DNA of 64,000 nucleotides from Bacteroidales bacterium (GTDB taxonomy: Bacteria; Bacteroidota; Bacteroidia; Bacteroidales; Marinilabiliaceae). The translations under genes were made by a program, and so were the position numbers. The stretch is from assembly GCA_015061285.1 (NCBI GenBank), contig SUWW01000001.1, positions 1-64,000 of the forward strand. Reading direction: 5' to 3'. The stretch's first letter is position 1. Every line of letters begins with the position of its first letter. Below, piece after piece: positions 20,615-29,388 of this stretch. The notes beneath the pieces are model-generated. The model was given only the letters and a program-made list of their open reading frames with translations, had not been told where the DNA came from and did no database searches.

Positions 20615-21079
20615 TTATCGCAAACGATCGAGACTACGCACAATGGCCTCGTCGATGCCAATGCGGCGATAGGCAAAATAGTGCAGCACGGCAGAAAAAA
20701 GCGGAATAATCATAGCAGTAGAGAAGTGCCAATCCAATTCGAGACGCGATGCACAAAGAATATTCACAGCCAAAATCATTATAGCCACACCAACAACAAT
20801 GGTGATATTGATGCCACAAACTCGCATTTGCAACGGACGATTCGAAAACAGAAAAATATCGAGCAAATTGAGCAGCGTAGATACCACGAGCAGCACCGTC
20901 AGAGGCCAGAGAACAATGAGGGTTTGCGGATTTTCGACATCAGCCACATCTACGAGTCCATAAAAACGGATGTCGAAGAGGCCAACTTCGCCCGAAAGCG
21001 AGCCGAGGCTAATGAAATAAAGTGAGATTAATAATAGTAGACTTACGAACAGAAATAGTGATTGTTTACGTTGAATCAT
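20615..21079 (-). CDS. DUF4293 integral membrane protein
   Basis: About 154 aa starting at the ATG at 21079 (MIQRKQSLFLF), the usual start of DUF4293 proteins. Four hydrophobic segments are visible: residues 6-24, 55-76, 91-108 and 118-135. The family is Bacteroidetes-specific and has no established function. It shares a very compact divergent promoter region with malQ and precedes the AddB-like gene by 142 bp on the same strand, with a REP-like repeat between. Confidence 0.78.
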   Translation of the reverse strand: MIQRKQSLFLFVSLLLLISLYFISLGSLSGEVGLFDIRFYGLVDVADVENPQTLIVLWPLTVLLVVSTLLNLLDIFLFSNRPLQMRVCGINITIVVGVAIMILAVNILCASRLELDWHFSTAMIIPLFSAVLHYFAYRRIGIDEAIVRSLDRLR

Positions 21080-21106
21080 TGAGTTATAATTTAGATTATG
21101 AATGAG

Positions 21107-21124
21107 CAAAAATAGATAATTTTG
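21107..21124. promoter_or_regulatory. Divergent -7 boxes for the DUF4293 gene and malQ
   Basis: Minus strand: TATTTTTG (21114-21107). Plus strand: TAATTTTG (21117-21124). Both fit TAnnTTTG and are separated by only 2 bp, so the two polymerases would compete for the same DNA. The leaders would be about 20-25 nt on each side. Confidence 0.55.
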
Positions 21125-21154
21125 CACGCTACGATAAAAATAATCTTATTGCTT

Positions 21155-23794
21155 ATGGCAAGGCTTTTCAAATTACATTATAACGTCGGTGATGGCGAAA
21201 AAATGGTGATATGGACTCGCGCGACACAAAATTCGGAGCCATTGATGCACGAAATGACAAACAACGGAGGAATACACACCTACACCGACACCACAGGAGC
21301 TGACTTTTGGTATAAATATGCCCTAATTACACGCGATGGCACTATAGCAGAACGCCACGAACGACACATAGGCGAATCAGACAACTTAACAATATACGAT
21401 GAATGGCGCTCACCTCAGATGGCTCAAGACGCTTTGCGATACGAAGCTTTTGCAGCCGCTCTATTTATACCCAACGAGAATGAGAAGCCTTTTCCTAAAG
21501 TCAAACAAGGTTCGCTAACAATCACACTCGACGAACCTCGAATAGGTGCTGATGAGGCGTTTTGCATAATTAGCAAACAGATAATCAACTGGAACACAGA
21601 AAATTCGTTCATCATGACGCGCTACATGGGCAACGTGTGGCAATACGAAATAGAAGCATCGATATTGATGAAGGAGTTTGAGTTCAAATTCGGCATTTGG
21701 GATACCAAAAACAACTGCTTCAAGCGCTACGAAGATGGACTAAACCACACGATTATGTTCGTTTCGGGCGAGACACAAATGGTGAATTTCAACGCATTCA
21801 ACTATGGCAACGAATGGCGCGCAGCAGGTGTGGCCGTGCCAGTATTCTCGCTACGTACGAAGAAGAGCCGCGGCTGTGGCGAATTCCTCGACATTAAGCC
21901 TCTTGCCGATTGGTGCGTGGCTGCGGGATTGCGCGTAATTCAACTTCTGCCTATCAACGATACCACAGCAACGTTCGGTTGGCGCGACAGCTACCCCTAC
22001 AACGCCATATCTACCAACGCATTGCACCCTAACTACATATCGCTCGACCGCGTTTTTGCTTATTATGGCGTACGTATGCCAGTGCTCGAAAAGGAATCAG
22101 GATTGTTTTTGAACGATATAAACTTCTCGGACTACAACCGCACACGCGATTGGAAACGCAAAAACTTGAAATACGTATTTGAAAAGGCCTACGACCAAAT
22201 AATTAGCGACGACAAATTCAACAAGTGGACAGAACTCAACAAAGCGTGGATCTACGACTACGGCGTATTTACCACGCTACGCGATAGATACAACACTTGC
22301 AATTGGCACGAATGGCACGACGACGCTCAATACAGTAAAAAAATTATTGCTAAGTATACCGCTAAGGATTCCGATACGTACAAAGAGGTGCTGTTCAAAA
22401 TATTTATTCAATATCATCTTGAACTACAGCTGCGCGAAGCGGTCGACTATGCACATTCGCTTGGCGTGGCTATAAAAGGCGACCTTCCTATTGGCATAAA
22501 TCCTTCGTCGGTTGAGGCATGGGTAGAACCAGAACTATTCAACTTCGGATTGCAAGCAGGAGCACCACCCGATTTCTTCTCACGCGATGGCCAAAACTGG
22601 GGTTTCCCTATTTACAATTGGGACAAGATGGCAGTGGACGGCTTCGATTGGTGGGCTCGCCGACTAAACCGCATGCAGCAGTTCTTCGACGCATTCCGCA
22701 TCGACCACATACTTGGTTTCTTCCGCATTTGGTCTATTCCAAGCGACTTCAAAAGTGGCTTGATGGGCATCTTTTCACCTGCACTGCCCTACACTGCCGA
22801 CGAATTGAAAGACAAAGGGTTTTGCCACGACCCAAAATTCTTTTCACGTCCTGTTGAGACAGAAGATACGCTCAATAGAATGTTTGAAGAATATGCCGAG
22901 GAAGCCAAACACGAACTATTCCGCAAGATGGACGATGGCTTGTATCGATTGAAAGATGAATACTTCAGTCGCACCGCAGTAGATAAATGGGTAACCGCCA
23001 ACGTTCGACAAATGTCGGCAGAACGAATAAAGAATAATCTTTCAGACATTCTACACAATGTGCTCTTTGTGAGTGTAGTAGACAACGAATATCATCCACG
23101 CATCATGCTGACAGAGACACGCCGTTTTGCGATGCTTTCGCCCAACGATCAGAACATTTTGCGCGCCATTCACGATGACTTTTTCTACTCGCGTCACAAC
23201 GAATTTTGGAAGACCAAAGCAATGGAGCACCTCGAAGGAATGCTCAAAAAGTGCAAAATGCTCGTTTGCGGCGAAGATTTGGGTATGATTCCAGCTTCTG
23301 TTCCAGTGGTTATGCAACGTATGCAAATACTATCGCTCGAACTACAACGAATGCCCAAAGAGAATTGGCAACGCTATGGCGATTGCTCACATTTCCCATA
23401 TTTATCAGTATGTGCAACATCAACACACGACATATCATCGCTGCGTGGCTGGTGGGAAGAGAACTACGAAGAGAGTGCATACTATTACAACAATGTACTT
23501 CATCTGGGCGGAGAAGCGCCCAAGGTGGCCAATGCAAGCATAATTACGCCAATTGTAGCACAACATCTCAATTCGCCATCGATGCTTTGTATCAACCCAA
23601 TACAAGACTACGCTGGATTGATTGACGAGATGCCTCACCTACTTCCATTCGAGGAGCGCATAAACGAGCCATCAGACCCTAACCGCAAATGGTGCTACCG
23701 CATACCATTCAACCTCGACGACATGGAGCTTCACTATCAACACCTTACGCATAAAGTTCGCAACATGCTAAGCGAAGCAGGACGACTGAATTGA
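21155..23794 (+). CDS. malQ: 4-alpha-glucanotransferase (amylomaltase, GH77) with two starch-binding domains
   Basis: About 879 aa from the ATG at 21155. Two CBM20-like domains occupy about 1-105 (LHYNVGDGEKMVIW) and 120-220. The GH77 barrel follows: GAPPDFFSRDGQNWGFPIYNW-like loop (about 470), nucleophile region DAFRIDHILGFFRIW (about 512-526), acid/base CGEDLGMIP (about 705), and STHDISSLRGWW (about 758). It shuffles glucan chains in the cytoplasm, feeding maltodextrins from the sus system to central metabolism or to glycogen. This N-terminally extended, two-CBM form is usual for Bacteroidetes MalQ. No sus-type operator was seen in its promoter. Confidence 0.9.
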   Translation: MARLFKLHYNVGDGEKMVIWTRATQNSEPLMHEMTNNGGIHTYTDTTGADFWYKYALITRDGTIAERHERHIGESDNLTIYDEWRSPQMAQDALRYEAFAAALFIPNENEKPFPKVKQGSLTITLDEPRIGADEAFCIISKQIINWNTENSFIMTRYMGNVWQYEIEASILMKEFEFKFGIWDTKNNCFKRYEDGLNHTIMFVSGETQMVNFNAFNYGNEWRAAGVAVPVFSLRTKKSRGCGEFLDIKPLADWCVAAGLRVIQLLPINDTTATFGWRDSYPYNAISTNALHPNYISLDRVFAYYGVRMPVLEKESGLFLNDINFSDYNRTRDWKRKNLKYVFEKAYDQIISDDKFNKWTELNKAWIYDYGVFTTLRDRYNTCNWHEWHDDAQYSKKIIAKYTAKDSDTYKEVLFKIFIQYHLELQLREAVDYAHSLGVAIKGDLPIGINPSSVEAWVEPELFNFGLQAGAPPDFFSRDGQNWGFPIYNWDKMAVDGFDWWARRLNRMQQFFDAFRIDHILGFFRIWSIPSDFKSGLMGIFSPALPYTADELKDKGFCHDPKFFSRPVETEDTLNRMFEEYAEEAKHELFRKMDDGLYRLKDEYFSRTAVDKWVTANVRQMSAERIKNNLSDILHNVLFVSVVDNEYHPRIMLTETRRFAMLSPNDQNILRAIHDDFFYSRHNEFWKTKAMEHLEGMLKKCKMLVCGEDLGMIPASVPVVMQRMQILSLELQRMPKENWQRYGDCSHFPYLSVCATSTHDISSLRGWWEENYEESAYYYNNVLHLGGEAPKVANASIITPIVAQHLNSPSMLCINPIQDYAGLIDEMPHLLPFEERINEPSDPNRKWCYRIPFNLDDMELHYQHLTHKVRNMLSEAGRLN

Positions 23795-23826
23795 GTAAAA
23801 TAATTATGATTTATCAATACAATACG

Positions 23827-23860
23827 AAGCACGGAGATCTTTAGTCTTCGTGCTTTTTCT
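23827..23860 (+). terminator. Terminator after malQ
   Basis: AAGCACGGAGA (23827-23837) pairs, with one G-T, with TCTTCGTGCTT (23845-23855), followed by TTTT. Confidence 0.65.
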
Positions 23861-23981
23861 TTAGTAGCTCCAAGCTCACGGCTACTACTATAGAGTATTA
23901 ATTTAGTTAGCAATTCTTATTTGAATTATAATTGGTAATTTCGCGCCGAAAAAAAACTCGAAGGGAGATAACAACGATAAC

Positions 23982-26900
23982 ATGCAACAATATAAAATCG
24001 GAATCGATGCAGGATCTACAACAATAAAGTTTGTAGCAATAGATTCTAATACAGGTCAAGTAGCTTATAGCTCCTACGAACGCCACTATGCCGACATACG
24101 CGCATGTCTCGACAGACAAATTGCAGCAATGGCGGAGAAACTTGGTGCAGATGCTCGTTACGCTGTATGCATAACGGGCTCGGCAGGTATTGGTCTTAGC
24201 GAACGCAGCGGACTTCCTTTTGTTCAAGAAGTTTTGGCTGCTGGCAAAGTGATGAAAGCCTTATCGCACACCGACTTTACACAAATAGACCTTGGAGGCG
24301 AAGATGCCAAAATGGTATTCTTCCGCAAAGGCAAAAGCCCCGATATACGTATGAACGGCTCTTGTGCAGGTGGCACAGGCGCTTTCATCGACCAAATGGC
24401 TACATTGCTCAACATCTCACCCAAAGAGATGAGCGATGCAGCGCTTAACTACAAACAACTATACCCTATCGCTTCACGTTGTGGCGTATTTGCCAAAACC
24501 GACGTGCAGAATCTTCTCAGCCGCCGACTCTCGTTAGCCGACATATCAGCATCGATATTCAATGCTGTAGCCATGCAAACCATGACTACACTTGCGCGTG
24601 GTGCCGACATTGTTACTCCTATCTTATGTACGGGCGGACCGCTCAACTTCCTACCTGCGTTGCGCGAAGCTTTCGTACGTGTTATGAAGCTTAAGCCCGA
24701 AGACCTCATAGTTCTGCCTAATGCTGAAGTAATTACAGCGCGTGGAGCTGCACTTTCGGTCGACAAAGAGCCTAAGATGACCATCGATGAAATTAGCTGT
24801 GCTCTTCATAAAGATGTTATCACAGCAAGCGAACAATTCCTTTCGCCGCTCTTCACGTCTAAAGAAGCATACGCAGAATGGTCTAAGAATCTAAAGGTTA
24901 GGCGTTTGCAATATGCCGAGATTGAGAAGGGGAAACACTACGAAGTTTTCTTAGGTATCGACTCTGGATCTACCACCACGAAGTTCCTAATAACTGATAT
25001 TGAGGGTAATATACTATTCAAGTCGTACGCCAACAACGAAGGCAATCCGCTGAAGAAAGTAGCAGAGGCATTACAGTTGTTCTACAACACGCTCGACACA
25101 ATTGGTGCAACCGTAACATTCATAGGTTCTTGCGTAACAGGCTACGGCGAAGATTTGGTAAAAGCCGCACTCAACCTCGACCACGGCATAGTGGAAACCA
25201 TGGCGCACTTCAAAGCAGCGCACTACGTGGCTTCCGATGTTTCGTTCATTCTCGACATTGGTGGTCAGGATATTAAATCGATATTTATAAATAATGGTAC
25301 AGTATCGAACATCGAGTTGAACGAATCGTGCTCGTCGGGCTGTGGCTCGTTCTTGCAGAGTTTCGCTGGTATGCTCGATATGCCACTAAGTGAGTTTGCA
25401 CAAGCTGCATGCGAAGCGCAACATCCGTGCGACCTTGGTACTCGTTGCACCGTATTTATGAACTCGAAGGTGAAGGAAGCCCTTCGCCAAAACATTGAGC
25501 CAGGCGACATTGCTGCTGGTTTGGCAATATCGGTAGTGAAAAATTGCCTATACAAAGTTCTCAAACTACAGAATCTCAATAAGTTAGGTAACACCATAGT
25601 AGTACAAGGCGGAACTTTCAAAAACCGCGCAGTGCTACGTGCATTGGAAATACTTTCGGGCAAAGAGGTTCACACCACCGATGCTCCTGAACTTATGGGT
25701 GCATATGGTGCTGCTCTATATGCCATCGACCAATATAAAATCGACAATAAGGCATCGTCGTTTGTTGGCCGCGAAGTGCTCGACACACTGTCGAATATCA
25801 AAACCGACAATGTGCAATGCAAAGGCTGTACGAACAATTGTCAGGTAGTACGCTTCAAATTCCCGAATGGGAATATGAGTTTCGCAGGCAACAAATGCGA
25901 GCGCATTTTCCATAGCAAGGCCAAGAGCGAACAGAGCGGGCATAACCAAATAGAAGAAAAATACAAATACACATTTAGCTGCGCATCCAACGCCTCAGTG
26001 GATTATGGAGACAAACGCACAATAGGCATTCCGCGCGTGCTGAATATGTTTGAGAACTTCCCATTCTGGAATACACTTTTCACCGAATGTGGGTTCAACG
26101 TTGTATTGTCCGACGAATCGAACACAACGCTCTATCGCGGCGGTATATTCTCGATAATGTCCGACAACATTTGCTTCCCAGCTAAGCTTACCAACGGACA
26201 TATTATGAACCTCATATCCAAAGGAGTTGCACGCATATTCTATCCATTGGTAATAAAGGAAAGCAAAGAGCACGAGCACGACACCAACTGCTTCAACTGC
26301 CCAGTTGTCAGTGGCTATCCCGATGTCATTCGCTCGGCTGTCGACCCTGAGAATAAGCATGGTATAAAATTCGACACACCTGTTGTTTCGTTCAAAGACG
26401 AAAAAGCACTTTTCAACAGTTGCAAGAATTATTTGCAAACACTCGGCGTAAGTAGCAAAAAGATAAAGCAAGCCGTACGTAAAGCTGTAGAAAAGAAACA
26501 CGAGACAAAACAACACCTCATCGACACAGAGCGCGTATTGCTCGACGAAGCCGTAAAAAGTGGCAAGATGCTCTTTGTGATGACAGGTCGTCCATATCAT
26601 ATCGATCCTCTTATAAATCAACGCGTAGCTCAGATTGTAACAGATCTCGGCGCCGACATTATCTCCGACGATGTGTTCCGCGAAGATGTTGATGGTTGTC
26701 TTGAGATGAACTACATATCGCAATGGACCTATCCAAACCGCGTGATTCATGCGGCTCACGGCGTAGCTAAATTGCCTGCAAATATTCAGCTCATTCAAAT
26801 CAACTCGTTCGGTTGTGGTCCAGACAGTTTCTTGATGGACGAGGCATCGAACATACTCAATGCAGCAGGTAAAAACCATACAGTCATTCGCGTTGACGAA

Positions 26901-28271
26901 ATTAGTTCTCCAGGTTCAGTGCGTTTGCGCTTACGCTCGCTCATAGAATCGCTACGCCAGAGTTCGGCAATGAATATGCAACGTAGCACACACGACTACA
27001 AAGCGCTACATAACGCATTCACACAGAAGGAGAAAGATGAACGCACCATAGTAGTACCTTGGTTCAGCGACTCACTTTCGCCAATGTTGCCTAACTACTT
27101 CGCTCGCCTCGGTTTCCGCTTGCAAAACTTGCCTAAATCCGACGAACAGTCGATACAAATGGGTTTGAAATATGGTCACAACGAAGTGTGCTATCCAGCC
27201 ACACTTGTGCTTGGCGACATCATGAAGTTTCTTACGACCCATCGCGACAGTCGCGATAAATATGTCATAGGTATGACGCAGACTGGTGGTCAGTGCCGCG
27301 CAACTAACTACTTAGCTCTTATAAAGAACGCTATGATTACAGCAGGCTTTGCCGACGTTCCTGTGCTATCTATCAACACTGGCACAGCGTATGGCAACGA
27401 CCAGCCAGCATTCACAGCCGATTGGAAAGTGGCACTCTCGTTAGCCATAAAAATCATTCACTTCTCGGAAGGCTTAGCAGCTATGCAACGTGCTATGGTC
27501 GTAAGAGAGAAGATTGCTGGTCAATCAAAAGAGATTATGAATCGCTACTTGGAAATGGGTAATACGCTCGTTGCCGAGATGCGCGAAAAAGAGCTCATAA
27601 CACTTCTCGAAAAAGCTGTTGCAGAATATAATAGTATGGAAATTCGCGACGTAAAGCCTCACACCGTAGGTTTGGTCGGCGAGATATACATAAAATATAA
27701 TACATACGGACAATTGCACTTAACCGAATGGCTGCAAAGCCGTGGCATAGAAGTGGTTGTACCATCACTATTTAGTTTCCTTCTGCAGTCGTTCATCAAC
27801 GATCCTGTAAATAATAAAAACAATATCGAGAACACCACATTCATGCAGCGTACTGTTACTGATATGATACGTATGTATGTCGACAGCCGCGCTCATAAAT
27901 GGGAAAAGGTGAAAAAGAGATTCAGATTCTATCGCCCAGAGGGTAACATATTCTCTATTGCTAAAGACGCATCGAATGTGCTAAACCTTGTGAACCAATT
28001 TGGCGAAGGTTGGCTCATTGCTGGCGAAGTGATAGAACTTAGCAAAATTGGCATCGATAGAGTTGTTTGCCTACAACCGTTTGGTTGTATTGCCAACCAT
28101 ATTGTGGCACGAGGCATCGAAAACCGATTGAAGAAAATTTGTCCGTCAAGCAGTATGCTCTTCTTGGACATCGATTCGAGTGTTGCCAAAGTTAACCTCG
28201 AAAACCGCTTGCACTTCCTCGTCGACCAAATGGAAAATGAGGAACGCGAAAAGACTGAAGCTTCTGCATAA
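23982..28271 (+). CDS. Giant acyl-CoA dehydratase activase-related protein (two ASKHA domains, DUF2229, HgdB-like)
   Basis: A 1429-aa multidomain protein. The first ASKHA ATPase domain (1-250) has KIGIDAGSTTIKFVAID, GGEDAKMVFF and NGSCAGGTGAF. The second (about 320-590) has FLGIDSGSTTTKFLITD, DIGGQDIKSIFI and NESCSSGCGSFLQ; the Cys in the SCAGGTG/SCSSGCG motifs is where the activase family binds a shared 4Fe-4S cluster. Then come a Cys cluster (CKGCTNNCQVVRF, about 611), a DUF2229 domain (KRTIGIPRVLNMFENFPFW, about 672) and a 2-hydroxyglutaryl-CoA dehydratase D-like region (about 740-1420). Family members use ATP to push electrons at low potential, but the partner of this stand-alone fused form is not known. 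It is a single-gene unit ending in a strong terminator. Confidence 0.82.
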   Translation: MQQYKIGIDAGSTTIKFVAIDSNTGQVAYSSYERHYADIRACLDRQIAAMAEKLGADARYAVCITGSAGIGLSERSGLPFVQEVLAAGKVMKALSHTDFTQIDLGGEDAKMVFFRKGKSPDIRMNGSCAGGTGAFIDQMATLLNISPKEMSDAALNYKQLYPIASRCGVFAKTDVQNLLSRRLSLADISASIFNAVAMQTMTTLARGADIVTPILCTGGPLNFLPALREAFVRVMKLKPEDLIVLPNAEVITARGAALSVDKEPKMTIDEISCALHKDVITASEQFLSPLFTSKEAYAEWSKNLKVRRLQYAEIEKGKHYEVFLGIDSGSTTTKFLITDIEGNILFKSYANNEGNPLKKVAEALQLFYNTLDTIGATVTFIGSCVTGYGEDLVKAALNLDHGIVETMAHFKAAHYVASDVSFILDIGGQDIKSIFINNGTVSNIELNESCSSGCGSFLQSFAGMLDMPLSEFAQAACEAQHPCDLGTRCTVFMNSKVKEALRQNIEPGDIAAGLAISVVKNCLYKVLKLQNLNKLGNTIVVQGGTFKNRAVLRALEILSGKEVHTTDAPELMGAYGAALYAIDQYKIDNKASSFVGREVLDTLSNIKTDNVQCKGCTNNCQVVRFKFPNGNMSFAGNKCERIFHSKAKSEQSGHNQIEEKYKYTFSCASNASVDYGDKRTIGIPRVLNMFENFPFWNTLFTECGFNVVLSDESNTTLYRGGIFSIMSDNICFPAKLTNGHIMNLISKGVARIFYPLVIKESKEHEHDTNCFNCPVVSGYPDVIRSAVDPENKHGIKFDTPVVSFKDEKALFNSCKNYLQTLGVSSKKIKQAVRKAVEKKHETKQHLIDTERVLLDEAVKSGKMLFVMTGRPYHIDPLINQRVAQIVTDLGADIISDDVFREDVDGCLEMNYISQWTYPNRVIHAAHGVAKLPANIQLIQINSFGCGPDSFLMDEASNILNAAGKNHTVIRVDEISSPGSVRLRLRSLIESLRQSSAMNMQRSTHDYKALHNAFTQKEKDERTIVVPWFSDSLSPMLPNYFARLGFRLQNLPKSDEQSIQMGLKYGHNEVCYPATLVLGDIMKFLTTHRDSRDKYVIGMTQTGGQCRATNYLALIKNAMITAGFADVPVLSINTGTAYGNDQPAFTADWKVALSLAIKIIHFSEGLAAMQRAMVVREKIAGQSKEIMNRYLEMGNTLVAEMREKELITLLEKAVAEYNSMEIRDVKPHTVGLVGEIYIKYNTYGQLHLTEWLQSRGIEVVVPSLFSFLLQSFINDPVNNKNNIENTTFMQRTVTDMIRMYVDSRAHKWEKVKKRFRFYRPEGNIFSIAKDASNVLNLVNQFGEGWLIAGEVIELSKIGIDRVVCLQPFGCIANHIVARGIENRLKKICPSSSMLFLDIDSSVAKVNLENRLHFLVDQMENEEREKTEASA

Positions 28272-28289
28272 AAATATTTTTGCCGCAAC

Positions 28290-28330
28290 ACAAGAGAGGT
28301 CGTCTATCGTGATGACCTCTCTTGTTTTTA
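28290..28330 (+). terminator. Terminator after the activase gene
   Basis: ACAAGAGAGGTC (28290-28301) pairs perfectly with GACCTCTCTTGT (28314-28325), followed by TTTT. Confidence 0.8.
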
Positions 28331-28446
28331 GATACTTACATGCTACTTTCGGCTTCATTTTTTTAGTAACTTCGTTCTCGTTACTCAATAACAATATGGT
28401 CATATATACATACACAACACTCCATAAAACACTAATAAACAGAGTA

Positions 28447-29379
28447 ATGAAAAACATCATAATATCATTCATATCAATATTATCTGCACTCTTGTTATGC
28501 ACATCGTGTAGCGCACAAATGAGTGGCGACAAAGCAACAACGGTAGAGGCCTCAGAGATTGTAAAGCGCATCAAAAAAGGAAAACCAGTCAACTATACCA
28601 ACGTACATATAGTAGGAGCAATCGACCTAACTCAAATAGCAAACAAAAACTCAACTACAGCATATATAAATTGCGAAATAACATTCGACGGGTGCGTATT
28701 CGAAGATGACTTTTCTGCCTTCACGTCAAGCAATAACAAATTGATTTATAGCATATTTATGCGCAACATATCATTTCGCAATTGCACATTTCTCAAGAAT
28801 TTTTCGTTTCGCCAAGCACAATGCGCTTTTAGGCTCGATTTTGAGAATTGCCACGTGAAAGGCGAAAGCGATTTTTGCGCCATAAGCGTCAACGGAGCAT
28901 CGTTTAGTGGCTGCACTTTCGACGACAACGCACTCTTTGTTAGCTCTACGTTCAACCAACGTTCATCGTTTGCGACAACAAAATTCATTCAAGGAGCCAA
29001 TTTTCAGTATTGCCATTTCAACAACATAGTAAGTTTCACCGATACTCATTTTGGCGGCTACACAGATTTCTCGAACGCGCACGCAAGTGCTTTGTGCGAT
29101 TTCACCAACGCTCAATTTGGTGCACGTGTTGTTATGCTCAATGCTACATACTTAGGGCAATTGAAATTGGCAAAATGCGTATTCTTCGACAACCTTAGCA
29201 TCACTCAATGCAGAATGCTTAGTGGCCTAAACTTGACAAATGCCAAAGTAAACAAGCTATTTGAACTTTCAGACAACATATTCGGCTCAGTGCCCGACCT
29301 AACTACACTCGTAAAAGGCGAAAAATGCCACTGCGAGATGATTAACAACAAAAGTTTGCAACAAATAAACCTTCAATAA
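28447..29379 (+). CDS. Pentapeptide-repeat-like lipoprotein
   Basis: 310 aa from the ATG at 28447, chosen for its lipoprotein signal (lipobox LLLCTSC). After a short region (VEASEIVKRIKKGKPVNY) it has repeated five-residue steps with central Phe or Leu, such as SFRNCTF, ANFQYCHF, TDFSNAH and CDFTNAQF, expected to fold into a right-handed beta helix. Such proteins act as scaffolds or DNA mimics; an exported lipoprotein form is more likely structural. It is followed after 9 bp by the papain-like protease lipoprotein, so the two probably act together at the envelope. No catalytic residues are evident. Confidence 0.65.
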   Translation: MKNIIISFISILSALLLCTSCSAQMSGDKATTVEASEIVKRIKKGKPVNYTNVHIVGAIDLTQIANKNSTTAYINCEITFDGCVFEDDFSAFTSSNNKLIYSIFMRNISFRNCTFLKNFSFRQAQCAFRLDFENCHVKGESDFCAISVNGASFSGCTFDDNALFVSSTFNQRSSFATTKFIQGANFQYCHFNNIVSFTDTHFGGYTDFSNAHASALCDFTNAQFGARVVMLNATYLGQLKLAKCVFFDNLSITQCRMLSGLNLTNAKVNKLFELSDNIFGSVPDLTTLVKGEKCHCEMINNKSLQQINLQ

Positions 29380-29388
29380 GAGAGCATT

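Noticed and set aside
20617-20630. TCGCAAACGATCGA resembles the sus operator half
   Set aside because: It is inside the last codons of the DUF4293 gene, lacks the right half of the dyad, and is not near a suitable promoter.
25995-26879. 294-codon antisense frame inside the activase gene
   Set aside because: Lies wholly opposite a well-conserved gene; Cys-, His- and Tyr-rich translation typical of a shadow frame.
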